Assembly (NCBI GenBank): GCA_905182025.1
Contig: CAJJAA010000002.1
Location: forward strand, 1-64,000
DNA: 64,000 nt
Origin: an uncultured OM182 clade bacterium
GTDB lineage: Bacteria > Pseudomonadota > Gammaproteobacteria > Pseudomonadales > Azotimanducaceae
Direction of reading: 5' to 3'
The notes under the pieces were generated by a model. That model had not been told where the DNA came from, did no database searches, and was given only the letters and a program-made list of their open reading frames with translations. The translations under genes were made by a program, and so were the position numbers. Below, piece by piece: positions 54,865 to 64,000 of this stretch. How positions within the stretch are numbered: position 1 is the stretch's first letter; every line of letters starts with the position of its first letter.

Positions 54865-56487
54865 ATGGCAGTCAATTCAAATTTAACTCAGCGCCGCTAT
54901 TTCATGCTGTTTGGTATATCGCTGACGCTTCTGGTCTGCCTACTCTACTACCGCGTGCTGGGCTTTGAGTTTTTGAACTACGACGATGTGCCCTATATTG
55001 TCTTAAATCCCTTCGTCAATACGGGTTTAAGCAGCAACAACGTGATGGTTGCATTTAGCCATTTTCACTTAGGTAACTGGTATCCCGTCACGTGGCTCAG
55101 TCACATGCTGGATGTGAGCCTGTTTGGACTCAACCCAATGGGACATCATCTGACCAACGTATTATTTCATATCGTGAACGTCTGGTTAGTCCTGTTGTTC
55201 TTTCGATTAGTCGGTTTCAAATTCTATCTCTGCGCGATTATGGCGACACTGTTCGCTGTACACCCGATGCACGTTGAATCGGTGGCCTGGATTGCTGAAC
55301 GAAAGAATTTATTAAGTACTACTTTTATACTTTTCGCGCTGGTGAGTTACGTCCGCTATACGCAAACTGGCAAAACCTCGAAGATGGTCTGGACAGCGCT
55401 GATGATGGCCCTCGGCCTTATGACTAAACCGATGCCTGTGACTCTCCCGTTCGTCTTACTGCTACTCGATTTTTACCCATTGAATCGGATCCCCAGCCAG
55501 GCTTCGGCGAAAGAATTCCTACGCCAACTACCCAAACGCCTTTGGCCTTTAATTCGAGAAAAACTACCGCTATTTGGACTGACCGTCGCGATGATCGCCA
55601 TCGCCCTCGCATCTCAACAACAAGCCAATGCGATGGACGCAGGCGGACACTTAAGCTTAGTACATAAGGTTAGTAATGCCTTGGCCGGTTACGGCCAGTA
55701 TTTTATCAAAGCCTTTCTACCGATCAATCTCGCCATTCATTACCCACACCCAGGCCAAACGGCGTTACTCAACTGGCTTGCACCGCTGATTTTCTTATTG
55801 ACGATGAGTATCGTTGCAATTCGATATTACCGCTCGCACCCCTACCTTTTAGTAGGTTGGTTTTGGTTTGTTGGCACACTGGTGCCGGTTGTTGGTATCG
55901 TGCAAGTGGGTAGCCAAGCGATGGGCGATCGCTTCGCCTATGTACCCTATCTCGGTTTATTTCTTGCCGTTGTACCCCTCGTTGACAGCTGCCTGAACAG
56001 CTTGATTGGACAACTTAATAAACGAACTAAACTGGCCGCGTTGAAAATCACAACCCCCATGGCAACTATTACATTGGCAACCCTTTTTGCGACGGGACTG
56101 AGCCTCATCACCTATACGAATATTGCACACTGGAAGAACAGCGTTACCGTGTTTCAACAAGCATTGAAAGCGACTGACCCGAACTACGCGCTGTTTTCTG
56201 ACAAGCGCTATACCGGCGAACTGAATATTCAGCCAGGTTTATGGACAAGCTACTACTACTTAGGCAAAGGGTTTGCAGAACAGGGGAATTACTTAGAAGC
56301 GATCGCACACCTAGACGTTGCCGTTCAGCTGGGACCGAATATGCCGAACAGCCACTATGATCGAGGTTTGGTGTTACTAAAACTTAATGCCAATCAGCAG
56401 GCCATTAAAGCGTTTCGAGCGGCACTCGACGTTGACCCGAGCTTCTCTGCTGCGCGCACCGCGCTTGACCATTTAGACTCAAACTAA
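54865..56487 (+). CDS. TMTC-like membrane glycosyltransferase with C-terminal TPRs
   Basis: 540 residues. Nine or more membrane helices to about residue 430; the first periplasmic loop NYDDVPYIVLNPFVN and HHLTNVLFHIVN, HPMHVESVAWIAERKN are the marks of bacterial proteins related to TMTC O-mannosyltransferases. Two TPR-like units follow at about 455-535 (YYLGKGFAEQGNYLEAIAHLD; FRAALDVDPSFSAA). It is a candidate protein or lipid glycosylation enzyme of the GT-C type. Neither the donor (a polyprenyl sugar) nor the acceptor is known. Converges on modF. Confidence 0.78.
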   Translation: MAVNSNLTQRRYFMLFGISLTLLVCLLYYRVLGFEFLNYDDVPYIVLNPFVNTGLSSNNVMVAFSHFHLGNWYPVTWLSHMLDVSLFGLNPMGHHLTNVLFHIVNVWLVLLFFRLVGFKFYLCAIMATLFAVHPMHVESVAWIAERKNLLSTTFILFALVSYVRYTQTGKTSKMVWTALMMALGLMTKPMPVTLPFVLLLLDFYPLNRIPSQASAKEFLRQLPKRLWPLIREKLPLFGLTVAMIAIALASQQQANAMDAGGHLSLVHKVSNALAGYGQYFIKAFLPINLAIHYPHPGQTALLNWLAPLIFLLTMSIVAIRYYRSHPYLLVGWFWFVGTLVPVVGIVQVGSQAMGDRFAYVPYLGLFLAVVPLVDSCLNSLIGQLNKRTKLAALKITTPMATITLATLFATGLSLITYTNIAHWKNSVTVFQQALKATDPNYALFSDKRYTGELNIQPGLWTSYYYLGKGFAEQGNYLEAIAHLDVAVQLGPNMPNSHYDRGLVLLKLNANQQAIKAFRAALDVDPSFSAARTALDHLDSN

Positions 56488-56580
56488 AAGTACGGTAATG
56501 CTGTTGTGAGCATCGCTCGACAGGGCTGTCTCAATGCAGCAACAACGCCGTTACTGAATGTTAATACGCAACAGCAATGC

Positions 56581-58026
56581 TCAACAGGCGCCCAGCGTCA
56601 GTATTTGATCGATACCTTTGATCGCGTCTTCCTGATGATGGTTAACGTACAGCACTGTCGTTTCCGACCCACGACAAATTCGATCAATGAGTGCCAGTAC
56701 CAATTGTCGATTTAGATCGTCCAAGCCCAGACAGGGTTCGTCGAGTATCAACATATGTGGATGCTTCACCATAGCTCGGGCGATCAGTATCAGTCGTTGA
56801 TCACCATAGCTTAACTGGTTAAAGGGTTGATCCCAGCGCGCATCCATTGCGAGCAATACGAGCCAGTGCCTTGCAATTTGCGTCTGCTGATCCGTCGCCT
56901 TTTGATACATACCAATACTGTCAAAGAAGCCAGACAGAATGACGTTCATTACGTTGATACTGACTCGGTAGTCCCACTGCAGAGCACTTGAGACATAACC
57001 GATGTGCTGTTTGATTTCCCATATGCTCTCACCTTGGCCTCTTTGAAAACCGAACACAAAAATATCGTTGGTATAACATTGCGGATGATCACCGGTGATC
57101 AAGTTCAGCAAACAGGTCTTACCGCTACCGTTAGGGCCAACGACCTGCCAATGCTGGCCAGCGTCGACCTGCCAATTCAAATGCTCAAAAATGATATTGT
57201 CACCGTAGGCGATGGAAACGTCTTTCATGCGCACTAACGGCTCGTTTGGATTCAATTCGGGTATTGCCCCTGAGCGATCGGGCTCAGGAATCATCAGATC
57301 CGTTTTAGTCAGGTGGACCAACTGATTGAACGATTCCATTTCCACCTTATTGTCACGATTAATCACATGGGCGATGGTGCCGTAGGTGACATGGCCTTCG
57401 CTAAAGCTCTTGGTGTAAACGAAGTCAGTCACCCAATCAGGTACCTCATCAAATCGATTCAATACCAACACAATCGGATGCTTATGTTTGAACTCGTCCA
57501 AAATTGATTTTAAGATTTTTGTTGAAGTGACATCCAAACCGTCAAAGGGTTCGTCCAGCACTAACAAATCAGGGTTACTACAAAGTGCCTTAATTAACAG
57601 TACTTTTCTTGTTTCGCCCGTCGATAAATTGCGGAAGCCCCGCTCCAACTTCGACCTAAACTCGAATAGGTCAATCAAACTTTCAAGTCTCTGAGGATCA
57701 ACGCAATCTTCTAACAGAATTTCTTGAACCGGCGTACCTTCAAAAACCTCATCGGTAATATCGCTTTCGTCTCGATCGAGTTCTCGCTCGATCAATTCTC
57801 GTTGCGACTCAAAGGAAACCAGACTAACCCGTTTTGGCAAGCCTTCAATGCCGCCCGTCTTTAGCTCACCGAACCCCGCCAGAAGCGCTGCGATCGCAGA
57901 CTTTCCCGAACCGTTCGGACCGAGTATCGCCCAATGTTGATCGGGTTCTATGGTGAGGCAAATGTCACGCAGCGAAAAACTGTCGGAGAATGACGCCGAG
58001 CAGTTTTGAATGGCTATAGAATTCAT
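56581..58026 (-). CDS. modF: ModF-type tandem ABC ATPase
   Basis: 481 residues with two ATPase domains. Domain 1: Walker A GPNGSGKSAI, LSTGETRKVLL, Walker B LLVLDEPFDGLD. Domain 2: GPNGSGKTCLL, LSYGDQRLILIARAMV, LILDEPCLGLDDLNR. The sequence DEPFDGLD...LNRFDEVPDWV and the end VNHHQEDA are as in E. coli ModF, which is associated with molybdate transport. No modA, modB, modC or modE is adjacent here. It lies 112 bp upstream of ilvC on the minus strand. Confidence 0.85.
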   Translation of the reverse strand: MNSIAIQNCSASFSDSFSLRDICLTIEPDQHWAILGPNGSGKSAIAALLAGFGELKTGGIEGLPKRVSLVSFESQRELIERELDRDESDITDEVFEGTPVQEILLEDCVDPQRLESLIDLFEFRSKLERGFRNLSTGETRKVLLIKALCSNPDLLVLDEPFDGLDVTSTKILKSILDEFKHKHPIVLVLNRFDEVPDWVTDFVYTKSFSEGHVTYGTIAHVINRDNKVEMESFNQLVHLTKTDLMIPEPDRSGAIPELNPNEPLVRMKDVSIAYGDNIIFEHLNWQVDAGQHWQVVGPNGSGKTCLLNLITGDHPQCYTNDIFVFGFQRGQGESIWEIKQHIGYVSSALQWDYRVSINVMNVILSGFFDSIGMYQKATDQQTQIARHWLVLLAMDARWDQPFNQLSYGDQRLILIARAMVKHPHMLILDEPCLGLDDLNRQLVLALIDRICRGSETTVLYVNHHQEDAIKGIDQILTLGAC

Positions 58027-58138
58027 ACTAAGACTTGTAGACAGTTAACATCGGCAGGATCGAATGACCCTGCCGTTACCTTCATTGCCGTGTTCAGCGC
58101 TTCGTTCACTGCTCTGCTACGTTCAATGCTGGGGCGAT

Positions 58139-59611
58139 CTAAACGATCTTTTTCATGGCACCCATGTAACCACGTAACGTCTGGCCGATTTTCTCAACGC
58201 TATGCTCACGCAATTCAGCGTTAACTTCGATAAGACGTTGATTATCAACACTATCGTCATTAAGACCCAAGCCGCGACCAATGACATCCGTATCGATTTT
58301 AGCCATGAAGTCTGACAGCAATGGCAGACAAGCGTGGTTATAAAGATAACAGCCATACTCAGCTGTATCAGAAATCGTATTGTTCATATCCCACAATTTC
58401 TTACGTGCAATTGTATTGGCGATTAACGGTGTTTCATGCAATGACTCATAGTAGGCCGATTCCTCTTTGATACCTGCTGCAACCATCGTTTCGTAAGCAA
58501 GTTCAACACCGGCCCGCACCATCGCTACCATCAAGATTCCGTGATCAAAATATTCCTGCTCGGAAATTTCTTGATCCGTATTCTGGGCATTCTCGAAGGC
58601 ACTCTCGCCCGTTTCTTTTCTCCAGCCAAGCAAGTTTTTATCATCATTGCCCCAGTCTTCCATCATGCCGGAAGAAAACGCTCCGCTCATGATGTCATCC
58701 ATGTGCTTGTTGTACAGAGGACGCATAATCACTTTCAGCTCTTCAGACAAATCAAAGGCTTTCAATTTTGCAGGATTCGACAGGCGATCCATCATGTTAG
58801 TCACACCACCATACTTCAGCGCTTCAGTAACCGTTTCCCAGCCGTACTGGATCAGTTTTGATGCATAGCCCGCATCCATGCCCTTGTCGATCATCTTGTC
58901 GAAACACAACAATGAACCGGTTTGTAACATGCCACAAAGAATCGTTTGCTCACCCATCAAGTCAGATTTAACTTCAGCGATGAATGAAGACATTAAAACA
59001 CCCGCCCGGTCACCACCGGTACCAACGGCATAGGCTTTCGCCAATGCCAGACCTTCACCCCGAGGATCGTTGTCTTTATGAACGGCGATCAATGTCGGCA
59101 CACCGAAGCCACGCTTATACTCTTCGCGTACTTCAGTACCCGGACATTTCGGTGCAACCATGATGACGGTAATGTCTTCACGGACCTGCATACCCTCTTC
59201 AACAATGTTAAAACCATGAGAATAAGCCAGGCAAGAATCTTTCTTCATTAGCGGCACAATTTCGCCAACGACCGCACTATGTTGCTTATCGGGTGTCAAA
59301 TTCAGTACCAGGTCCGCCGTTGGAATCAGCTCCTTGTAGGTACCGACTGTAAAACCATTCTCCGTCGCATTTTTCCAGCTCTGACGCTGATCCTTGATTG
59401 CCGCTTCCCGTAGCGTATAGGATACATCCAAACCACTATCCCGCAGATTCAAACCCTGATTCAGTCCTTGCGAACCACAACCGACAACAACCAGCTTCTT
59501 TCCCTTTAGCGCACTAACGCCATCCGAAAACTCAGACGCGTGCATAAACTCACATTGTCCCAACTGCGCTAGCTGGTCTCTAAGAGATAAGGTATTGAAA
59601 TAATTAGCCAT
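58139..59611 (-). CDS. ilvC: Ketol-acid reductoisomerase, class II (long)
   Basis: 490 residues, nearly identical in plan to the 491-residue E. coli enzyme that isomerises and reduces 2-acetolactate and 2-aceto-2-hydroxybutyrate with NADPH for branched-chain amino acid synthesis. [25 protein letters not shown] is the cofactor site; NLTPDKQH and [23 protein letters not shown] are the catalytic core; the duplicated C-terminal knot is intact. The start [18 protein letters not shown] matches the family. No ilvY or other ilv gene is adjacent. Confidence 0.97.
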   Translation of the reverse strand: MANYFNTLSLRDQLAQLGQCEFMHASEFSDGVSALKGKKLVVVGCGSQGLNQGLNLRDSGLDVSYTLREAAIKDQRQSWKNATENGFTVGTYKELIPTADLVLNLTPDKQHSAVVGEIVPLMKKDSCLAYSHGFNIVEEGMQVREDITVIMVAPKCPGTEVREEYKRGFGVPTLIAVHKDNDPRGEGLALAKAYAVGTGGDRAGVLMSSFIAEVKSDLMGEQTILCGMLQTGSLLCFDKMIDKGMDAGYASKLIQYGWETVTEALKYGGVTNMMDRLSNPAKLKAFDLSEELKVIMRPLYNKHMDDIMSGAFSSGMMEDWGNDDKNLLGWRKETGESAFENAQNTDQEISEQEYFDHGILMVAMVRAGVELAYETMVAAGIKEESAYYESLHETPLIANTIARKKLWDMNNTISDTAEYGCYLYNHACLPLLSDFMAKIDTDVIGRGLGLNDDSVDNQRLIEVNAELREHSVEKIGQTLRGYMGAMKKIV

Positions 59612-59938
59612 TTTCGTGTTCCGTTTAGATTGTTTGGTTGTTAGATGTCGCGACTGACATGCTGAATACAGGTGCAGAAATTTAAGATGCGTACTTTAGA
59701 GCAAAGCTTAGCTTGCGTAAAATGTTATATACGAAAGAGTATGTTGCAATAATCGGGACGTGTCTGCGTGTTTCCCCATAAATAACAATGACTTACTTAT
59801 ATGCGGTGTCCTGCAAGACGCATCTTGGCACGGTTGTTTGGCTAACCGTGCCTACGTTCATCAGAATAAAGATCAAAGCCCAACATTCACGCTCGAGGAT
59901 TCAAATTGATGCTTGCAGCAAACATATTCGGCCATCAA
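59612..59938. other. Spacer upstream of ilvC with a hairpin
   Basis: About 330 bp. GGCACGGTT / AACCGTGCC at 59827-59852 makes a 9-bp stem with loop GTTTGGCT; it lies about 90 bp past the stop of the symporter gene and has no T-run on either side, so it may be a transcript end or an unrelated structure. An AT-rich stretch at 59715-59755 is the likely ilvC promoter region, but I cannot place boxes convincingly. Confidence 0.4.
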
Positions 59939-61489
59939 TTAAACCGCTCCTGCAGCACCTTCGGTCTTGCTCTTGTTCAATTCAATTTCCGCTTGAATCT
60001 CTGCAACCCTTTCCTCGGTTAATGGATAATTCCAAAGCAAAGGCATCGCGACAAATTTGAACAACGCTGGGATCACTGAATAGGTTATCGCCAGCATTAA
60101 CAAAGAGAACTGTGTATTCGTTGTATTCATCGGGTCTGCTAACGAATCAAAGCCCCAGAATACAACAAGGCTGGTGCCGACAAACAGACCCAGCGCGTAC
60201 GCAAGCTTTCTTGTCATTGACCAAATCGAGAAGTAAGCACCACCTTGACGCTTACCTGTCTGAGCTGAATCCAAATCAATAACATCGGCGGCCATGGCGT
60301 AAGGCAACGCGGATAGCGCGCCAATCGAGGATCCTTTCAAACACATAACAATAATAAAGAAGAGAAACTTGCCGGTTGGTTTGCCCTCAAAATAGGCTAA
60401 CGCCGCTGCCTGAGTTTCATCAGGGAAAAGCACCAGCAGGTTTTGTATTTGAAATGCATCGAACCATTCCAACGGCGCCATCGCAATTAATGGAATACAA
60501 CACGACCAAAGGGCGTACCAACCAATGGCAACCATGGTTGCTCGATGCTTACCTATCCTTCGAGACAGCTTGAACCAAAGTGGAATCGCGATCAGCTGCG
60601 AGACGAAATACGGTGCAAGATAAAAGCCAAAGAGTGCGCCGGCGAGCAACACGTGTTTCACAAAAAAGAAACTCAACGTATTAGTCATCGCCGCGCCAAT
60701 GGTCGAGAACAAAAAGACAATGATCAAACGTCGGTAAGGGTCATTCTGCCAGACATATTTAAAACTCTCCCGCAGCGATATTGGGTCCGCCTTGCGTTCC
60801 TCCACCTGATACTCGGGTACAGAAAACAACATATTGATGACTAAAATTGGCATAACGAGCGCGATCGCAAGGGATAAGAAATACACCGCATCTGTCGGCT
60901 TGTCGTAACCAAAAAAGAAAATGATTGCTGGTGTAAACGCACCAATGAGTGAACCGATAACCGAGAAACCTTCTCTCCAACTCGTGATCAATGTGCGTTC
61001 ATGATAGTTCCTGGAAAGCTCGGCACCCCATGCACTGTAAGGCACGTCTTTGATTGTCGAACCGACGTATGTGACCACCAGCATGGCAAGCATCCAGGGA
61101 TAACCTGAATTCATCGTGTAACCAAGCATGTTGACTTCACTAAATTCGAACGGGGGAATAAACAACATGCAGATACCCAATATATATATTGGTGTACCTA
61201 ACAATACGAAGGGTTTACGACGCCCCCAGCGAGTTCGCGACCGATCTGAGACGAAGCCTATGATGGGATCGGTAAAGCCATCGAATACTCGTGCCAGCAC
61301 CAACACCAGTCCTACAAAAGCCAACCCCAAACCGAATCCGTCAGAATCCGCGTAAACCGCCGGCAGGTAGACCGCCATCGGCAGAGCGACCATCGCAAGC
61401 GGCGTCGCCGGCGCACCGTAAGAGCCTAGCACCCACGCACTTAACCCAGCTTTAGGTTTCTCCAGTGCTTCATCTTTAACTTCTGACAC
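59939..61489 (-). CDS. GPH-family (MelB-like) symporter
   Basis: 516 residues from GTG 61489, which is nine bases after AAGGA; a TTG at 61495 is the alternative. Twelve helices. RVFDGFTDPIIGFVSDRSRTRWGRRKPFVLLG is the GPH signature, as in melibiose and related glycoside-pentoside-hexuronide symporters; ASIGALSALPYAMAADVIDLDSAQTGKRQGGAYFS-type segments complete it. Sugar or other solute unknown; relatives in marine bacteria are common near lipid genes. Divergent from an LLM gene. Confidence 0.85.
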   Translation of the reverse strand: MSEVKDEALEKPKAGLSAWVLGSYGAPATPLAMVALPMAVYLPAVYADSDGFGLGLAFVGLVLVLARVFDGFTDPIIGFVSDRSRTRWGRRKPFVLLGTPIYILGICMLFIPPFEFSEVNMLGYTMNSGYPWMLAMLVVTYVGSTIKDVPYSAWGAELSRNYHERTLITSWREGFSVIGSLIGAFTPAIIFFFGYDKPTDAVYFLSLAIALVMPILVINMLFSVPEYQVEERKADPISLRESFKYVWQNDPYRRLIIVFLFSTIGAAMTNTLSFFFVKHVLLAGALFGFYLAPYFVSQLIAIPLWFKLSRRIGKHRATMVAIGWYALWSCCIPLIAMAPLEWFDAFQIQNLLVLFPDETQAAALAYFEGKPTGKFLFFIIVMCLKGSSIGALSALPYAMAADVIDLDSAQTGKRQGGAYFSIWSMTRKLAYALGLFVGTSLVVFWGFDSLADPMNTTNTQFSLLMLAITYSVIPALFKFVAMPLLWNYPLTEERVAEIQAEIELNKSKTEGAAGAV

Positions 61490-61763
61490 AAACAACCATC
61501 CTTTTTTGCTTTTATAATTATTTTCAGAACAAGCGTGCTTCCTAGACTATGCCGTGATCGGAACAAATATCATACCCATATTTATCTAAGCTCGATTTAG
61601 CTAAAGAATATTTTCCAAGCGACTGTTTGCTAAGCCAGCACCTTGCAGGAACCTGCTACTTGCAGAAAATAGCCAAAAATCGATTTAACTTGCTTGACTG
61701 GCACAAACTTCGCGGAGTCCGTATTGTATTAACATCGAAAAATGCAAAGGCAATGAGGTTTTC

Positions 61764-62714
61764 TTGACAGATTCAATCACAAACGCTTCAACTCAATCGA
61801 TCCAAGTCGGCACTGTCGCCACCCCCCTTATGCTTGGCGGCGATCTGACAAGACGCGGCCAGCTAATCAATCGTATTGGCGACCAAGGTATTGATCATGT
61901 CTTTATGGCTGATCACGTCAGCTTTCATACGGGCATGGGTATGGATGGCATGATTAACGCCGCTACCATTGCCGCCACACATCCGACACTCAAAGTCTGT
62001 CTTGGCGTTTATCTACTCGCCCTTCGGCATCCTGTACCCGTTGCTCGGCAGTTGGCAACCCTGTCGCAATCTGCGCCCGGCAGGATTATTTTAGGGGTCG
62101 GTATTGGTGGAGAAGACCGGCATGAGATGGAGATTTGTGGCGTGAATCCTAAAACAAGGGGTCGGCAGACAAACGAGTGCTTAGAAGTCATTCGAGCCTT
62201 GATGACAGGCCAGTCACATTCCTTTTCAGGCGAATTTTTTCAGTATGACAATGCGTTGATAAAGCCTGCGGTAAAACCCGCTATACCGATCGTTGTTGGC
62301 GGTCGCGCCGATGCCGCGATAAAACGCGCGGGCCTATACAGCGAAGGCTGGCTAAGCGTTTGGTGTTCGCCGCAACGCTTCAGCAATGCTACCCAGCAGG
62401 TCGAGGCACATGCTGAGCAAGCTAATAGAGGTCCCATCAACTGGCAGCATGGTCTACAAGTTTGGGTTGGCGTCAACAAGGACGAAGCGCGGGCGCGGGA
62501 AATCCTCGCCGAAGAAATGCGCGCATTTTACCAAATCCCCTTCGATGCATTTGAAAAATACAGCCCTTACGGGTCGCCGGAGAAGATTGCCGATTTTCTG
62601 CGACAATACAAAGAAGCCGGTTGCAAAATGTTTAATATTAAGCCCTGTGCCGAATCTGAAGAAGAAGCTATCGACGCCGTTACAAAAATCAGGGAATTGC
62701 TGCTGGCGGATTGA
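61764..62714 (+). CDS. LLM-family oxidoreductase
   Basis: 316 residues starting at TTG 61764, six bases after a GAGG site. HVFMADHVSFHTGMGMDGMINAATIAATHPTLKVCLGVYLLALRHPVPVARQLATL and ILGVGIGGEDRHEMEICGVNPKTRGRQTNE are typical of luciferase-like TIM-barrel oxidoreductases, in the F420-type half of the family by appearance. Substrate unknown. It is 37 bp before recC on the same strand. Confidence 0.84.
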   Translation: MTDSITNASTQSIQVGTVATPLMLGGDLTRRGQLINRIGDQGIDHVFMADHVSFHTGMGMDGMINAATIAATHPTLKVCLGVYLLALRHPVPVARQLATLSQSAPGRIILGVGIGGEDRHEMEICGVNPKTRGRQTNECLEVIRALMTGQSHSFSGEFFQYDNALIKPAVKPAIPIVVGGRADAAIKRAGLYSEGWLSVWCSPQRFSNATQQVEAHAEQANRGPINWQHGLQVWVGVNKDEARAREILAEEMRAFYQIPFDAFEKYSPYGSPEKIADFLRQYKEAGCKMFNIKPCAESEEEAIDAVTKIRELLLAD

Positions 62715-62751
62715 TACACTCCTTGTAACCCTCAACTAAAAAGCGATCTCG

Positions 62752-64000
62752 TTGTTCCAACTGCTGCAGTCAAATAATATGTCCCTGCTGGTCGATGCTT
62801 TTTGTAAGAAGCAACGGCAGCAACGTCATGACCCTTTTAAACCGACGACAGTGGTCGTGCAGAGTTTTGGTATTGGCCAATGGCTTAAGGTCAAACTGGC
62901 TGAACAGTCCGGCATCTCGGCCAATGTTGAATGTATCCTGCCTGCAGAATTGATTTGGCGCTTTTATCAGTCGTTAATACCAGCCGAAAAGCTTCCCAAT
63001 GAATCGCCCTTTGCTCGGCATTTGATGACCTGGCAGGTGATGAAATTGCTTCCGGGTGCCACCGAAGAACAGTTTGAACAAGTACAACGTTATCTCGACG
63101 GCGATGATTCACAATTACGACTGTATCAACTGAGTGACGCCATCTCTGGACTGCTCGATCAATACCTTATTTACCGCCCTGATTGGATCAATGATTGGGA
63201 AGCAGGTAAAGATGCGAAAGACTCGCCCTGGCAGAGCGCTCTATGGCGTAAGCTGATTGGCGAAGCCGGTGCAAACTCTCAGCAACACCGCGCCTACTTG
63301 CATCAGGCATTTATCTCCGCTGCCCAAGCAACGGACAAACGCCCCGCCGCACTACCGGACACCATCCACGTCTTTGGACTCTCGTCACTACCGGCGATTC
63401 ACTTACAGACCTTACAAGCGGTTTCAAGCTTTCTGGATGTGAATATCTATTTCTTGAATCCGTCAGAGCACTACTGGGGCGATATTGTCTCGGAAAAGGA
63501 GGAAGCAAAACATTCAATCCGCAAACTGGTGCAGTCTTCTCACCTAAACTCTGATAACGCAGTCTCTGGTGACGCGAACTTGGTCGATGAAGACTATCTC
63601 GAAATCGGCAACCCCCTGCTCGCCTCCATGGGCAAGCAGGGAAGAGAATTCTTCGAACTATTATTAGAGACTGATGGCGTGGCGACGCAAGATGCTTTTC
63701 ATGTTGATGAATCCGACTCGCAACTCGGTCAAATGAAGAACGATATACTCAACCTAGAAATGGGCGGTGTGTTTCTGCAGTCAGCTGAAACATTGCCGGG
63801 TAAATTAAGCCGACGGCCGAATGACAAGAGCATTCAAATTCACGCTTGCCACAGCCCGATGCGAGAAATAGAGGTACTGCACGATCAAATTTTGAATATG
63901 ATCGACATCGCTGCGCGAAAAGGTGAGACGGTCAAGCCCGCCGACATCATTGTTATGGCACCTAACATTAGTGAGTACGCACCTTATATACATAGCGTAT
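62752..64000 (+). CDS. recC: RecBCD subunit RecC, 5' part (runs off the window end)
   Basis: At least 416 codons. RecC recognises Chi during DNA end resection. The start is best placed at TTG 62752, giving FQLLQSN, which aligns with the E. coli start; the ATG at 62779 would cut that segment. VVVQSFGIGQWLKVKLAEQSGISAN, LSDAISGLLDQYLIYRPDWI and IHVFGLSSLPAIHLQTLQAVSSFLDVNIYFLNPSEHYWGDI all match RecC. The 3' part lies beyond the window, and recB is presumably next. Confidence 0.93.
   Translation, partial: MFQLLQSNNMSLLVDAFCKKQRQQRHDPFKPTTVVVQSFGIGQWLKVKLAEQSGISANVECILPAELIWRFYQSLIPAEKLPNESPFARHLMTWQVMKLLPGATEEQFEQVQRYLDGDDSQLRLYQLSDAISGLLDQYLIYRPDWINDWEAGKDAKDSPWQSALWRKLIGEAGANSQQHRAYLHQAFISAAQATDKRPAALPDTIHVFGLSSLPAIHLQTLQAVSSFLDVNIYFLNPSEHYWGDIVSEKEEAKHSIRKLVQSSHLNSDNAVSGDANLVDEDYLEIGNPLLASMGKQGREFFELLLETDGVATQDAFHVDESDSQLGQMKNDILNLEMGGVFLQSAETLPGKLSRRPNDKSIQIHACHSPMREIEVLHDQILNMIDIAARKGETVKPADIIVMAPNISEYAPYIHSV

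Noticed and set aside
59827-59852. Nine-bp hairpin as a terminator of the symporter gene
   Set aside because: No T-run on either strand; kept only as an unexplained hairpin inside the spacer entry.
1-64000. CRISPR array, insertion sequence, prophage or integron
   Set aside because: No spaced direct repeats of CRISPR type, transposase, integrase or phage gene was seen; the two short tandem arrays have no spacers.

Overview
This window looks like chromosomal DNA of a free-living, probably marine, aerobic gammaproteobacterium of moderate GC. RluA, RecC, ModF and a long (490-residue) IlvC all read like gammaproteobacterial orthologues. The catabolic load (acyl-CoA dehydrogenases, CYP153, a Baeyer-Villiger monooxygenase, a CaiB-type CoA-transferase and many hydrolases) recalls the oligotrophic marine gammaproteobacteria. 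That placement is inference from protein resemblance, not a phylogeny. I found no tRNA, rRNA, insertion sequence, prophage or CRISPR array.

Layout. 1-8.6 kb: 5' part of rluA, three alpha/beta hydrolases, a cytidylyltransferase-like protein, two acyl-CoA dehydrogenases, a membrane-anchored metallophosphoesterase and a decayed transporter tail. 8.6-21 kb: glutamate dehydrogenase, CYP153, a third acyl-CoA dehydrogenase, two metallo-beta-lactamase-fold hydrolases, a short DUF1631-like protein, a large alpha/beta hydrolase-domain protein, two FAD oxidoreductases and a SEC-C protein. 21-24.4 kb: a gene-poor stretch with small conserved or membrane proteins and a short cation diffusion facilitator. 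24.4-33 kb: hydrolases, a lipoprotein of the NAPE-PLD-like fold, NrtS, a GFA protein, a nitroreductase, a secreted M28 peptidase, an MFS carrier and a methyltransferase. 33-42 kb: three acetyltransferases, two luciferase-like oxidoreductases, a ClpP paralogue, an exported PNPOx-fold protein, an ECF sigma factor with a zinc anti-sigma protein, a membrane/FAD fusion protein and a 23-bp tandem repeat. 42-54.8 kb: haloalkane dehalogenase, a PNPOx/spermidine synthase-like pair, an MFS carrier, pyrophosphatase, a Baeyer-Villiger monooxygenase, an Atm1-type ABC exporter, an alpha/beta hydrolase, a CoA-transferase and another MFS carrier. 54.8-64 kb: a TMTC-like glycosyltransferase with TPRs, modF, ilvC, a GPH-type symporter, a third luciferase-like oxidoreductase and the 5' part of recC.

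How it works together. Housekeeping genes (rluA, gdhA, ppa, ilvC, recC) are scattered among single-gene or two-gene catabolic units, many separated by strand switches. The common theme is attack on hydrophobic carbon: terminal oxidation (CYP153), dehalogenation, ketone-to-ester oxidation (BVMO), ester hydrolysis, CoA activation or transfer and acyl-CoA dehydrogenation. They are not organised as one operon, so a joint pathway is only a hypothesis. The most system-like groups are the ECF sigma/zinc anti-sigma pair facing the VTT-FAD fusion gene, and the exported PNPOx protein beside a luciferase-like (possibly F420) oxidoreductase.
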